From: Lysinibacillus alkalisoli | GTDB taxonomy: Bacteria > Bacillota > Bacilli > Bacillales_A > Planococcaceae | Assembly: GCF_014643595.1 (NCBI RefSeq) | Contig: NZ_BMJT01000007.1 | Coordinates: forward strand, 124,001 to 188,000 | DNA length: 64,000 nucleotides | Reading direction: 5' to 3' | In this document: one piece after another, positions 45,317 to 54,144 of the stretch | How the letters are laid out: the number at the start of each line of letters is the position of its first letter | Position numbering within the stretch: the stretch's first letter is position 1 | Notes under the pieces: model-generated | The model's database searches: none | What the model was told of the DNA's origin: nothing | What the model saw: the letters and a program-made list of their open reading frames with translations, nothing else | Position numbers and translations under genes: made by a program

Positions 45317-46420
45317 TCACTTATATGCTAAGGTTCTACACACAACATCCGTTAAAATAGCAATACCATTTTCAATCGCCTGAGGATTAAATGTCATATT
45401 AGGATGATGTAATCCCGGTGCTACATCTGCTCCTAAAGCGAGCATGGTCGCTTTAATTTGTGGGCGCTCAATCGTATAGAAATGAAAATCATCGGCTCCT
45501 GGCGTCACAATAACAGGTAATGCTTCTTGCTGTAATACATGCTGTATGCTTGTCGCTAACAGTGCACTCGCGTCCGCATCAACCTCTGCTGCTGGCACAT
45601 CATCTAAAAACGTGAATTCAATGTCACACGCATATAGCTGGCGCATTGTTGCTATAATTTTTTGGGTATCATGTTGTATTTTTGCCATAGCTTCATTCGT
45701 TTGTGCTCGAATATCTAAGCCAAATGTAGCATTGCCAGGAATGATATTGAGATTATCTGTCCCTGCTTGAATATTGGTAAACTTAATTGTGGCCGCAATA
45801 TGTGGGTCCACATGAATGGTATTGATATGCTGTTGAATAGCAAATAACACTTCAATCGCATTTACCCCTTGATGAGGGCGTGCTCCGTGTGCATCATGCC
45901 CCTTAATCCACCCTTTGGCGAAGACGCATGCACCGTGTTGAATACCAGGTGCGCATTGGGGGAAGCTAATTTCATCATGTGGACGTAGGTGAACACCATA
46001 TAAATAATCCAAATCATCTGCCACACCTTCTGCCACAACACTTAAAGAGCCATTACCTAACTCTTCTGCGGGCTGAAAAATGGCTCGCACTGTCCCTGTG
46101 TGTGGTAATACACGATCTTTTAACTCATGCATAACACCTGTCACAATCGTCATATGTGCATCATGCCCACACGAATGATTCGCTTTCATTTCACCATCTA
46201 CCTCTTGCCACAAAGCATCCATATCGGCTCGCAATCCAACAACAGGATGTCCACTTCCGATTTCGACATAAAAGCCTGGACAATTTTTAAAACGTTGTGG
46301 AGAAAAACCACTTGCTTCAAATAATTCCACTAAATAATTCGTTGTTTCAATCTCTTTCCAACTCACTTCTGCATGGTTATGCAAATGCTCGAAAACGTGT
46401 TGGATTTGTTGTTGTTTCAA
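45317..46420 (-). CDS. M20D-family amidohydrolase (N-acyl amino acid or dipeptide hydrolase)
   Basis: A 367-residue zinc-dependent amidohydrolase. Metal and catalytic residues lie in GLRADMDALW (about 62-71), NHSCGHDAHM (about 80-89) and FQPAEELGNG (about 112-121); a dimerisation domain spans about 170-275. Family members remove acyl groups from amino acids, aminobenzoyl-glutamate or dipeptides. It starts 1 nt after the stop of the YfcC-type carrier gene, so the two form an operon: uptake followed by hydrolysis. Confidence 0.9.
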   Translation of the reverse strand: MKQQQIQHVFEHLHNHAEVSWKEIETTNYLVELFEASGFSPQRFKNCPGFYVEIGSGHPVVGLRADMDALWQEVDGEMKANHSCGHDAHMTIVTGVMHELKDRVLPHTGTVRAIFQPAEELGNGSLSVVAEGVADDLDYLYGVHLRPHDEISFPQCAPGIQHGACVFAKGWIKGHDAHGARPHQGVNAIEVLFAIQQHINTIHVDPHIAATIKFTNIQAGTDNLNIIPGNATFGLDIRAQTNEAMAKIQHDTQKIIATMRQLYACDIEFTFLDDVPAAEVDADASALLATSIQHVLQQEALPVIVTPGADDFHFYTIERPQIKATMLALGADVAPGLHHPNMTFNPQAIENGIAILTDVVCRTLAYK

Positions 46421-46421
46421 T

Positions 46422-47816
46422 TTATGACACTCCTATCATGACTGCAACTACTAAGGCAACCGCCGCTATTGTTAGCCACATTAAAATTAATTTCCAAATA
46501 AATTTAACCCACTTTTCATAAGGTATACCCGCTATTGCTAAATACCCCATCAATGCTGCTGATGTTGGAATAATAGAGTTTGTAATCGCGTCACCATATT
46601 GGAATGCTAGAACAGCTACTTGTCTTTCGATCCCTAGTAAATCCGCTACTGGTACCATAATTGGCATTGTTGTTGCTGCTTGGCCACTACCTGATGGAAT
46701 AAAGAAATTAATCAATACTTGTACAAAAAACATACCTACAGCTGCCAATGTTTGAGGTAAGTGCGATATTGCTGATACTAAACCATAAACAATTGTATCT
46801 ATAATAACGCCTGACTCTAAAATAACCAAAATTGCACGTGCAAAACCAACAATCAATGCGCCATAAGCGACTAATTTCATCCCGTCTACTAAGGCATCAA
46901 ATGTTTTATTAACACCTAACCCACCAATTAAACCAGCAATCATACCTACAATTAAAAAGTTAGCTGCTAATTGATTTAAAAACCAATCCCACTCAAAAAC
47001 ACCATACATATTAACACCAATACCTGCTACTAATGTTAGTAGTACCAATGCATGACGCAATTTAAATGTTTCAAATGTTGCAAACTCATCTGCTTTACCT
47101 GCATATTTTTGCTCTAAACCATACATAATACTTTTTGTTGGGTCATTTTTAATTTTAATCGCATAACGCATTACATAAGTAATAGCGACCGTTAATACAA
47201 ATAAATAAACGACGGTACGAAAAGCAAAGCCTGAAAAAATAGGAATCTCTGCTATCCCTTGTGCAATACCTACTGTAAACGGATTCATCATACCGCCAAT
47301 AAAACCACTTGCTGCACCTGTAGATACCATAGCTGTACCAACAATGGCATCATAACCTAATGCCCGAGCTACAGCGATCCCAATAGGCACAAAAATAATG
47401 GTCTCTTCCGACATCCCTGTTGTGAAACCTAAAATAGAAAAAGCAATCATTGAAATAGGAATGAGTAATATACCCCTATTTTGCATTTTTAATACAAGGC
47501 TTTGTACACCCGACTCAATGGCACCTGTTGCTTGAATAATCCCAAATGCACCACCGACTAAGAAAATATAGAAGATAATTTGTGCACCTGCTTGCATACC
47601 TAATGGGATTGATGTAAACATCTCAAAAATAGAGACAGGACTTGATGCTACTTGGTGATAACTATTATCTATAACAACTTGACGACCATCCACTTCTACA
47701 CGGTCATATTGACCTGCATTAATTACATACGTGGCAATTGTAGCCAAAATAATAATGGTAAAAATAATGCCATACGTATGTGGTATTTTAAACCACTTCT
47801 TTTTTGTTTCTCCCAT
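46422..47816 (-). CDS. YfcC-family carrier (peptide or acyl-amino-acid uptake)
   Basis: A 464-residue membrane protein with 12 or so helices. GFTTGMSEETIIFVPIGIAVARALGYDAIVG (about 130-160) and NFFIPSGSGQAATTMPIMVPVADLLGI (about 376-402) are the paired Ser/Gly-rich hairpin motifs of the YfcC/DcuC ion-transporter group. Substrates of YfcC carriers are poorly known. Being in an operon with an M20 amidohydrolase and next to a dipeptide epimerase suggests dipeptides or N-acyl amino acids. Confidence 0.85.
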   Translation of the reverse strand: MGETKKKWFKIPHTYGIIFTIIILATIATYVINAGQYDRVEVDGRQVVIDNSYHQVASSPVSIFEMFTSIPLGMQAGAQIIFYIFLVGGAFGIIQATGAIESGVQSLVLKMQNRGILLIPISMIAFSILGFTTGMSEETIIFVPIGIAVARALGYDAIVGTAMVSTGAASGFIGGMMNPFTVGIAQGIAEIPIFSGFAFRTVVYLFVLTVAITYVMRYAIKIKNDPTKSIMYGLEQKYAGKADEFATFETFKLRHALVLLTLVAGIGVNMYGVFEWDWFLNQLAANFLIVGMIAGLIGGLGVNKTFDALVDGMKLVAYGALIVGFARAILVILESGVIIDTIVYGLVSAISHLPQTLAAVGMFFVQVLINFFIPSGSGQAATTMPIMVPVADLLGIERQVAVLAFQYGDAITNSIIPTSAALMGYLAIAGIPYEKWVKFIWKLILMWLTIAAVALVVAVMIGVS

Positions 47817-47956
47817 ACTAAAAATTCCCCTTTACATTTTGCATTGACAAATAAGTATTCAGCCAATATCATTCATTTAACGACACATTATCGACGTTTT
47901 TAAAAGTATATTAAATTACTTGTTATATTGCAATGCTTTTTTGACTATTCAGTGAA

Positions 47957-49186
47957 TTATTTAATAGAGAATTGATAAATTGATTTTGGTCGTCCCTTTC
48001 CTGTAGAGGTTTGTTCCCCTACTTGATGTAAATAAGGTGTCGCAATTAATTTTTTGACTATTCGCTCAGCTGTACGTCGCGTAACTTGTAAATAGGCTGC
48101 TAAATCATCAATCGTAAATGGTAAATTTTTATTAAGTTGTTCAAATTGCATAATCTTTGAGATGCTCATTGGACTTAAATTAGTCTGCTGTGTTAACTCA
48201 TATACGTAATCATTTGTCACAGCTAAATCTAATCTGCTATGTTGCTCTGGATAAGGTCCTGTTAAACGTTGATGCAAATCAACATAATAACAAGCTTTTT
48301 GGTATTTTTGCTCTTTTAATTTATAAGCATAAGCCATTTTTGCATGCTGCTCAGCTTTTAATAATGTTTCACCACTACCAAAGCCGATCGCAAATTCTAT
48401 TGGCAAGTTATCCAACCATTTTTGCAATAAATCGCTAAATAAAAATCGTCGAAGTTTACCTACTGTCGTGTACATTTTAATCAATTTATCTTCATGCTTA
48501 AAAACAGCATCAAGTTGGTGAGCAAACTGTGTGACTTCTTGCGTCGTTAAACTATCTGCTGAGAACATCCCAACAGCCATTTGGGTATCAGATAACTGAT
48601 GTAATGTCGCTAATTGTATAGCATCATCTACCATCTTAATGATGGAGCTCTCTGAATCTACAGCACGCTGTGTGGTCACGCCCTCTGTAAGTAATGCTGT
48701 AGCTGCTTGATGCACACTCGTTATAATAATCTTTGCATCATAGGCTACAATGTTCTCTTTATGTAATTGAATGACTTCGTCTGGTGTCATCGTATTACTA
48801 ATCGGAAAAGCCATAGTGGGTACATTACCATCTAATTCTCTTGTTAACGTATCCCATTCTTCTTGATGGCGATAATCAATAGAAATTTGTTGTAAGGTAT
48901 ACCCTTTTAACAATGCCTTCATTAGTGATAACGAGAGTGAATTGACATCTTGTCGAATATAGAGTGCCGGCAATTGATTATCCTCAATCACTTGTTGACT
49001 CAATTCATACGGGAAGGAACCTGCAAAGATGACAACATCTACAGCTGGTAATTGTTTGACGATATTTGGCGCTTCAGTGTAGCTATCGTAGGCAAAATAT
49101 AAAAACATTAAACGCCGATTCTCTGTTATACTCTGTTGAAATTTTTCAATAAACCAATGTGAACCAATCACTGCTATTTTAAGCAT
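47957..49186 (-). CDS. Unusual multi-domain transcriptional regulator of the dipeptide module
   Basis: A 409-residue cytoplasmic protein. The N-terminal 1-175 or so (LKIAVIGSHWFIEKFQQSI; DVVIFAGSFPYEL) resembles a PrpR_N-like sensory fold with alternating strands and helices. The middle (about 200-300) includes FAIGFGSGETLLKAEQHAKMAYAYK, which looks like a degenerate GGDEF/nucleotide-cyclase fold without the GGDEF sequence. The C-terminal 330-409 is a winged helix (FTIDDLAAYLQVTRRTAERIVKKL; TGKGRPKSIYQFSI). It lies between the YfcC-M20 operon and the divergent epimerase gene, only 34 bp from the latter. It probably controls both. The family name is unknown to me. Confidence 0.75.
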   Translation of the reverse strand: MLKIAVIGSHWFIEKFQQSITENRRLMFLYFAYDSYTEAPNIVKQLPAVDVVIFAGSFPYELSQQVIEDNQLPALYIRQDVNSLSLSLMKALLKGYTLQQISIDYRHQEEWDTLTRELDGNVPTMAFPISNTMTPDEVIQLHKENIVAYDAKIIITSVHQAATALLTEGVTTQRAVDSESSIIKMVDDAIQLATLHQLSDTQMAVGMFSADSLTTQEVTQFAHQLDAVFKHEDKLIKMYTTVGKLRRFLFSDLLQKWLDNLPIEFAIGFGSGETLLKAEQHAKMAYAYKLKEQKYQKACYYVDLHQRLTGPYPEQHSRLDLAVTNDYVYELTQQTNLSPMSISKIMQFEQLNKNLPFTIDDLAAYLQVTRRTAERIVKKLIATPYLHQVGEQTSTGKGRPKSIYQFSIK

Positions 49187-49220
49187 ATTACACGCTCCAT
49201 TCTAGAAAGGATGTTTTATC

Positions 49221-50330
49221 ATGAAAATTACTAAAATTGAATTATTTGCTATTGAATTACCATTAAAAGACCCCTTTATTATTAGCTATGCTACCTATGA
49301 TAATATGCCTTCCCTTATTGTCAAAGTAACATTAGATAACGGCGTTGTAGGCTATGGTGAAGGAGTTGCTGATGAACATGTTACAGGTGAATCGATGTAT
49401 GGCGCTTACGCCATTATCGAAAAAGTGCTTGCACCTAAACTAATTGGTGAAAACCCATTAAACATGGAACGTATTCATGCCATTATGGACGCTGAAATCT
49501 TACAAGCACCTACTGCGAAAGCTGCTTTAGATATTGCTTGTTATGATGCAGCTGGTAAATCATTAGGAATTCCAGTTTACCATCTATTAGGTGGTCGTTA
49601 CCATGAGAAATTCAAACTAGCGCATGTGCTTAGCATTTTAAGCCCTGAAGAAATGGCACAAGAAGCGAAAGAACAAGTGGCAGCTGGATTTACTGCTATT
49701 AAAATTAAAGTAGGCAAAGACCCTAAAATGGATGTAAAACGTATTTTAGCGGTTCGCGAAGCTGTTGGCCCCACAATTGATTTACGTGTAGATGTTAATC
49801 AAGGTTGGCGCAATAGTGCTACAGCACTTCAAGCACTAGCTCAATTAGAAGAGGCACAGCTCGATTGGATTGAACAACCTATCGTTGCTAATGATTTAGA
49901 TGGTATGGCTGAGATCAAACAGAAGATCAATATACCTGTTATGGTGGATGAAGGGTTAATTGGCATTCCAGAGATGCGTGCCATCATTCAAAAACAAGCC
50001 GCTCATAAAATAAATATTAAATTAATGAAGTGTGGTGGTATTTATCGCGCAAATCAACTAGCTATTATGGCTGGTATGGAACATATTGAAGCGCAAGTGG
50101 GCTCTATGGTCGAATCTTCTGTTGCTTCAGCTGCAGGCTATCACGTTGCTTTCTCTAAACGTAATATTACGAGTATTGAATTAACAGGGCCGCTTAAATT
50201 TAGCAAAGATATCGGTAACTTAACTTATGATGTACCTTATATTCAATTAAATGAGCGTGCTGGCTTGGGCATTGATATTGACGAGAACGTCTTACAAGAA
50301 TTAACCATTCAATCTACTATCATTGAATAA
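49221..50330 (+). CDS. Dipeptide epimerase (enolase superfamily, MLE subgroup)
   Basis: A 369-residue (beta/alpha)7-beta-barrel enzyme. The catalytic lysine pair region is TAIKIKVGKD (about 155-164), metal ligands follow in RVDVNQGW (Asp), WIEQPI (Glu) and VMVDEGL (Asp), and the second catalytic Lys lies in INIKLMKCGG (about 263-272). This is the pattern of L-Ala-D/L-Glu and related dipeptide epimerases, which reset stereochemistry of cell-wall-derived or other dipeptides. The RBS is GAAAGGATG. It diverges from the regulator and faces the M20/YfcC genes, giving one dipeptide-use locus. Confidence 0.92.
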   Translation: MKITKIELFAIELPLKDPFIISYATYDNMPSLIVKVTLDNGVVGYGEGVADEHVTGESMYGAYAIIEKVLAPKLIGENPLNMERIHAIMDAEILQAPTAKAALDIACYDAAGKSLGIPVYHLLGGRYHEKFKLAHVLSILSPEEMAQEAKEQVAAGFTAIKIKVGKDPKMDVKRILAVREAVGPTIDLRVDVNQGWRNSATALQALAQLEEAQLDWIEQPIVANDLDGMAEIKQKINIPVMVDEGLIGIPEMRAIIQKQAAHKINIKLMKCGGIYRANQLAIMAGMEHIEAQVGSMVESSVASAAGYHVAFSKRNITSIELTGPLKFSKDIGNLTYDVPYIQLNERAGLGIDIDENVLQELTIQSTIIE

Positions 50331-50331
50331 T

Positions 50332-50375
50332 AAAAAACTAGTGTCGCCTTATCATAAGGTTGCACTAGTTTTTTT
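50332..50375. terminator. Bidirectional terminator
   Basis: AAAAAACTAGTG pairs with CACTAGTTTTTT, followed by a mismatched step and CCTTA/TAAGG at the tip. It lies between the epimerase (plus) and mepB-like (minus) genes; the latter's stop codon is inside the right arm. Confidence 0.8.
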
Positions 50376-50871
50376 CATTTATTTCATAAAAGGCGGTTAG
50401 TCGTTGTTCAAGTTCTTCTTGTTCCACATAATAAAGTGACTGCCACTTCTTTGTAAGTAGTGCTTGTTGACTGATTGGCTCATCCCAAGGTGGGTACACA
50501 CGCATAGCCATCTTTCCTTTTTGTGACGCTGTTCGTAATATACCTTTTTGCCATAATACTTCTTTAGGAAAAAGAAAGGCACCCTTTTTATTTTGAGGTG
50601 ATGTCACAACTATCATCGTAAGATCTGGAGCTCCGTCATAAGCATATGCTTGATTGTTGTTTTGGGAGTCTTTGTGCCAAAACACCACAAACTGTCCTGT
50701 TTTCTTAGGTGTCACTTTAGCAACACGTAAACGTATCGTGACATGATTTATTGAAAATATACCTGCACCATATGCTTTATTTTGCACTTCTTCTTGACTA
50801 GCTTCAACTAGCCATTCATTTGGTATAAAAATCGTTGTATGTAACCATAACATTATTTGTGAATATTCCAA
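50365..50871 (-). CDS. MepB-family protein
   Basis: A 168-residue protein. The segments NHVTIRLRVAKVTPKKTGQFVVFW (about 42-65), GAFLFPKEVLWQKGIL (about 97-112) and KGKMAMRVYPPWDEP (about 117-131) match the pattern of MepB, the third gene of the staphylococcal mepRAB multidrug locus, whose own function is unknown. Here no mepA (MATE pump) or mepR (MarR) gene is beside it. TTG start, 10 nt after AGGAG. Confidence 0.82.
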   Translation of the reverse strand: MEYSQIMLWLHTTIFIPNEWLVEASQEEVQNKAYGAGIFSINHVTIRLRVAKVTPKKTGQFVVFWHKDSQNNNQAYAYDGAPDLTMIVVTSPQNKKGAFLFPKEVLWQKGILRTASQKGKMAMRVYPPWDEPISQQALLTKKWQSLYYVEQEELEQRLTAFYEINEKN

Positions 50872-51069
50872 TTAAAAATAACTCCTCACCTAGCTGTGAA
50901 CTAAAAAGCATAGCGTATTTAGTATAGCGAATGGCTACGCATAATACGAGTATTTTACTATACCTTATTAGTGAATGACGAGTTTATAAAAAATAAAACT
51001 TACTTCATATTTGAATATTTTGGTGATTATTTTATAATACATATAACAACTTAGTAGGAGGTGAACACA

Positions 51070-51285
51070 ATGTCCTCTCTTTACAATCAAAAATTAGAAC
51101 TTTCATACTTACATGTGGATGACGAGATTTTTTTAATCGCAACAAATGACGACGGTTTCATGGAAATCATCTTTATCGAAAATCTACATACTAAAGAACG
51201 TATCTTCCCCACAAATGAGCAAAATACAAAATATGCCGAAGATCAAACAGCTAAAACATTAGTTGATATTATTAAAGGTGCATAA
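51070..51285 (+). CDS. Small conserved-looking protein of unknown function
   Basis: A 71-residue acidic protein starting MSSLYNQKLELSYLHVDDEIF. The start is the ATG 8 nt after AGGAGG; a GTG nine bases upstream overlaps that RBS. It has alternating strand-like segments (EIFLIATNDDGFMEIIFIENL) and an end helix (DQTAKTLVDIIKG), with no signal peptide, cysteine or membrane segment. The strong RBS and its own terminator suggest a real gene; no family recognised. Confidence 0.65.
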   Translation: MSSLYNQKLELSYLHVDDEIFLIATNDDGFMEIIFIENLHTKERIFPTNEQNTKYAEDQTAKTLVDIIKGA

Positions 51286-51292
51286 ATCACGT

Positions 51293-51330
51293 AAAAATCA
51301 CTCTTAATTATACAGGAGAGTGATTTTTTC
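51293..51330 (+). terminator. Terminator after the 71-residue gene
   Basis: A 12-bp stem (AAAAATCACTCT / AGAGTGATTTTT) with a 12-nt loop, ending in TTTTTTCTTTT on the plus strand. Confidence 0.85.
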
Positions 51331-51372
51331 TTTTATAGAAATAATGAAAATATATCCATACATCACTAACAA

Positions 51373-51413
51373 AAAAACCTGCTAAGTCTTGAAATAAGAC
51401 CTAGCAGGTTTTT
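51373..51413 (-). terminator. Terminator after tRNA-Arg
   Basis: AAAAACCTGCTA and TAGCAGGTTTTT pair, with an inner GTCTT/AAGAC stem above one mismatch. It lies 36 nt after the tRNA 3' end and is followed by TTTTTTTGTTAG on the minus strand. Confidence 0.82.
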
Positions 51414-51448
51414 GTTGGCATCAATCTCATACAAGATTAAAGCTTGAA

Positions 51449-51522
51449 CGTCCCCAGTAGGATTCGAACCTACGACCGCGAGCTTAGAAGGCCCGTGCTC
51501 TATCCAGCTGAGCTATGGAGAC
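51449..51522 (-). tRNA. tRNA-Arg (anticodon TCT)
   Basis: On the minus strand the acceptor arms GTCTCCA and TGGGGAC pair 7 of 7 (one G-U). The D arm GCTCAGCTGGATAGAGC, the anticodon loop CTTCTAA in a 5-bp stem, and the T arm with GGTTCGAATCC are all regular. The anticodon TCT reads AGA/AGG. The 3' CCA is not encoded. A single tRNA with its own terminator. Confidence 0.96.
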
Positions 51523-51587
51523 ACATATCATCTTTTCTAAAAGACAATATTTATTATATGTCTTCCGTTATATAAAGTCAATATGAT

Positions 51588-52199
51588 TTAATCATTTAAA
51601 AGTAATTTTGTATCATAAATAGTGTAGTCACAACGATATATCAATAAATATTTGCCATCAATCATCAAACCTGTCGCTTTATCAATATCTGAAGCATAGT
51701 AGCTCACATCATCTCCTGCAAAAGTTGCCAACGGTTTACCTGACTGTGAACGAATTAACACCACTTTTTTTGTACCTGTTGTAAAGTTTTTCATATCATT
51801 TACCATACGATTTATGAATGGAACAGAACGATTTACTTTATCAATATCTACTGTCTTACTATACTCATTAAAAATATCGACTAAATCTGTATCATAAGCA
51901 AGCATACTACTACCCACATGTAACATTTGGTTACCGCCAACCGTAATATTTAATACCGCTGACTTACTCACTATGCTGCCTTCTTTATCTTTAATCGCAA
52001 ACTTTTCATCTGCTTCAATGCTGATACTTTTCCCTTTAACAGAATCAATCATCTGACTATCTTCATCGTATGTTTGTAAGATTAATTCTCGCCCCACAAG
52101 TTCTTCTTTTACATTTCCCATAAACCATTTTACAGCATTACATGAGCTTAATAAAAGTGTTGCAGCTATTAATAATAGCACTAAACGCCATTTCTTCAT
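51588..52199 (-). CDS. Lipoprotein, DUF5052-like
   Basis: A 203-residue lipoprotein. The signal peptide MKKWRLVLLLIAATLLLSSC ends in a lipobox LSSC with the lipidated Cys at residue 20. The mature part reads VGRELILQTYDEDSQMIDSVKGKSISIEAD, and so on, like DUF5052 lipoproteins that describe affinity for a 'phage-shock or tail-like' fold only poorly; no enzyme motif is seen. The name is tentative. The RBS AAAGGAGA is upstream. It is not coupled to the ysnB operon, which ends about 80 bp upstream. Confidence 0.7.
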   Translation of the reverse strand: MKKWRLVLLLIAATLLLSSCNAVKWFMGNVKEELVGRELILQTYDEDSQMIDSVKGKSISIEADEKFAIKDKEGSIVSKSAVLNITVGGNQMLHVGSSMLAYDTDLVDIFNEYSKTVDIDKVNRSVPFINRMVNDMKNFTTGTKKVVLIRSQSGKPLATFAGDDVSYYASDIDKATGLMIDGKYLLIYRCDYTIYDTKLLLND

Positions 52200-52276
52200 T
52201 CCTTTTATTCTCCTTTAATTTTAAAATATGTATAGAAAGAGATGACAACTGTTGAATACAGCCTGCCATCCCTTTG

Positions 52277-52741
52277 TTATAATAATGGCATAATAGTCAC
52301 TTGCCATTGTTGATGTCGCCATTCCACAATAGCATAACCTTCTGGAAGCTCGTTACGAGATTTCACTAAACTGCCTGGATTAAGTAAAGTAACATTATCA
52401 TATTGTTCAAAGCCAGCACAATGTGTGTGACCAAAACAAACGAGTGATGCGCCAACTTCTTGTGCGCGATAAACTAAGGACAAGGGTGATTGATTTACAT
52501 GATGTTGATGACCATGTACAATTAATACTTTTTGACCTTCATACAAAAGGACTTGTTCTAGCGAATAGTGTGGGTCAACATCACAGTTGCCCTTCACGAT
52601 GGTAATCCCAATCAATGCTTCATGGTCAAAAGGTAATTCACTATCGCCACAGTGTATGTAGGTAGCTTGTGGATGCTTAGCTTTCACTTGCTCAATTACA
52701 GCTGCACTTCGATGTGAATCACTCATGACAATTAAAGTCAT
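52277..52741 (-). CDS. ysnB: YfcE/YsnB-type metallophosphoesterase
   Basis: A 154-residue phosphodiesterase of the calcineurin-like fold. Metal-binding motifs are MSDSHRS (about 6-12), CGDSE (about 31-35), GNCD (about 51-54), HGHQH (about 75-79) and FGHTHCAG (about 98-105). Family members hydrolyse model phosphodiesters; the physiological substrate is unknown. The start overlaps the rdgB stop by 4 bases. The rph-rdgB-ysnB order is the Bacillales norm. Confidence 0.92.
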   Translation of the reverse strand: MTLIVMSDSHRSAAVIEQVKAKHPQATYIHCGDSELPFDHEALIGITIVKGNCDVDPHYSLEQVLLYEGQKVLIVHGHQHHVNQSPLSLVYRAQEVGASLVCFGHTHCAGFEQYDNVTLLNPGSLVKSRNELPEGYAIVEWRHQQWQVTIMPLL

Positions 52742-53310
52742 AGTTTTTCCTTTAATTTGGCAATGGCTGCTCCACGATGAGAAATTGTAGATTTTTGTTC
52801 TGGTGTCAGCTCAGCCATCGTTTTATTTAATGTAGGAACATAGAAAATAGGATCATAACCGAAGCCATTCGTACCACGCTTCTCAGTGGTAATCTCACCC
52901 TCGCACTCGCCACGAACATAATATGTTTCTTTATTCGGTTCCGCCACAGCAATCACACAGACAAAGCGAGCTTGACGATTCGTTTCGCCTTGTAAATTAC
53001 GCAAAGCTTTTTGAATATTAGCCTCATCATCGTGATCTCCTGCATAACGAGCAGAATACACACCTGGCTCACCATGCAATGCATCAATTGCTAAACCACT
53101 ATCATCTGCAATGACCATCGTTTGCAACGCTGCGCTTAATGTTTCGGCCTTTAATACAGCATTTTCTTCAAAGGTTGTACCTGTTTCTTCAATGTCCATG
53201 TCAGGTGCTACGTCTAACATCGTTACAACCTCATAACCTAACGGACCAAAAATCGCTTCAAAATCTTTTACTTTGCCTCTATTTTTCGTTGCAATTACAA
53301 CTTGTGTCAT
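52738..53310 (-). CDS. rdgB: XTP/dITP diphosphatase (RdgB/HAM1)
   Basis: A 190-residue house-cleaning pyrophosphatase that removes dITP, ITP and XTP. Substrate-binding motifs are [18 protein letters not shown] (about 3-20), [24 protein letters not shown] (about 68-91), [14 protein letters not shown] (about 145-158) and STISHRGAA (about 175-183). The start overlaps the rph stop by 4 bases. Called ysnA in B. subtilis. Confidence 0.96.
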   Translation of the reverse strand: MTQVVIATKNRGKVKDFEAIFGPLGYEVVTMLDVAPDMDIEETGTTFEENAVLKAETLSAALQTMVIADDSGLAIDALHGEPGVYSARYAGDHDDEANIQKALRNLQGETNRQARFVCVIAVAEPNKETYYVRGECEGEITTEKRGTNGFGYDPIFYVPTLNKTMAELTPEQKSTISHRGAAIAKLKEKL

Positions 53311-54062
53311 GCCTCTTCCTCCTTCTTGCCAATAAGCTGAGCTTGTTCTCCTAAAATAATATTTTGCTGTTCAATTAACTGTTGAATGCCGCCTTCTGCT
53401 AAGGCTAATAAGTCATTTAACTCTGCACGTGAGAATGTTGCCTCTTCACCAGTTCCTTGTACCTCTACAAAACGCCCATCCCCTGTCATAACAACATTCA
53501 TATCCACATCAGCATCTACATCTTCTACATAATCTAAGTCTAGTACTGCCTCTTGATTTACGATACCTACGCTTGTTGCAGCTAAGAAATCTGTAATGGG
53601 GAAATGATTGAATGGCTTATCTGCGTGTAACTTTGCAACAGCTTGTACCATAGCGACAAAAGCTCCTGTAATAGAAGCTGTACGTGTACCTCCATCTGCT
53701 TGAATTACATCACAATCAATCCAAATTGTGCGTTCTCCTAATGCTTCTAAATCAACTACTGCACGTAACGCACGACCAATTAAGCGCTGAATTTCCATCG
53801 TGCGTCCATTGATCTTTCCTTTTGCAGCATCTCTTACTGTACGTTGCGCTGTTGCACGAGGTAACATAGCGTATTCCGCTGTAATCCAACCTTTACCTTG
53901 CCCTCGTAAAAAGCCTGGTACACGCTCTTCAATGCTTGCTGTACAAATTACCTTTGTATGCCCTACTTGTATTAATACAGAACCTTCTGGATGCATTAAA
54001 TAGTTTTCAGTTATTGTAATTTTGCGTAACTGTGTAGCTACTCGTTCATCATGTCTTGTCAT
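53307..54062 (-). CDS. rph: Ribonuclease PH
   Basis: A 251-residue phosphorolytic 3'-exoribonuclease that trims tRNA 3' ends. It shows the family segments [39 protein letters not shown] (about 56-74), [19 protein letters not shown] and [20 protein letters not shown]. The start is the ATG 8 nt after AAAGGAG; a frame 13 codons longer lacks an RBS, and an ATG six bases upstream is too close to it. First gene of rph-rdgB-ysnB. In B. subtilis gerM lies just upstream; here there is only the murI terminator. Confidence 0.96.
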   Translation of the reverse strand: MTRHDERVATQLRKITITENYLMHPEGSVLIQVGHTKVICTASIEERVPGFLRGQGKGWITAEYAMLPRATAQRTVRDAAKGKINGRTMEIQRLIGRALRAVVDLEALGERTIWIDCDVIQADGGTRTASITGAFVAMVQAVAKLHADKPFNHFPITDFLAATSVGIVNQEAVLDLDYVEDVDADVDMNVVMTGDGRFVEVQGTGEEATFSRAELNDLLALAEGGIQQLIEQQNIILGEQAQLIGKKEEEA

Positions 54063-54107
54063 TATCATGACTCCTTTTGTTATCAACTTCCTTTTTATCA
54101 TAACAAA

Positions 54108-54143
54108 AAAGTGGTTAACCTAATAGTAAAGGTTAACCACTTT
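54108..54143 (-). terminator. Terminator after murI
   Basis: A perfect 14-bp stem (AAAGTGGTTAACCT / AGGTTAACCACTTT) with an 8-nt loop, followed on the minus strand by TTTTGTTA. The interval from here to rph (45 bp) has no room for gerM. Confidence 0.87.
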
Positions 54144-54144
54144 C

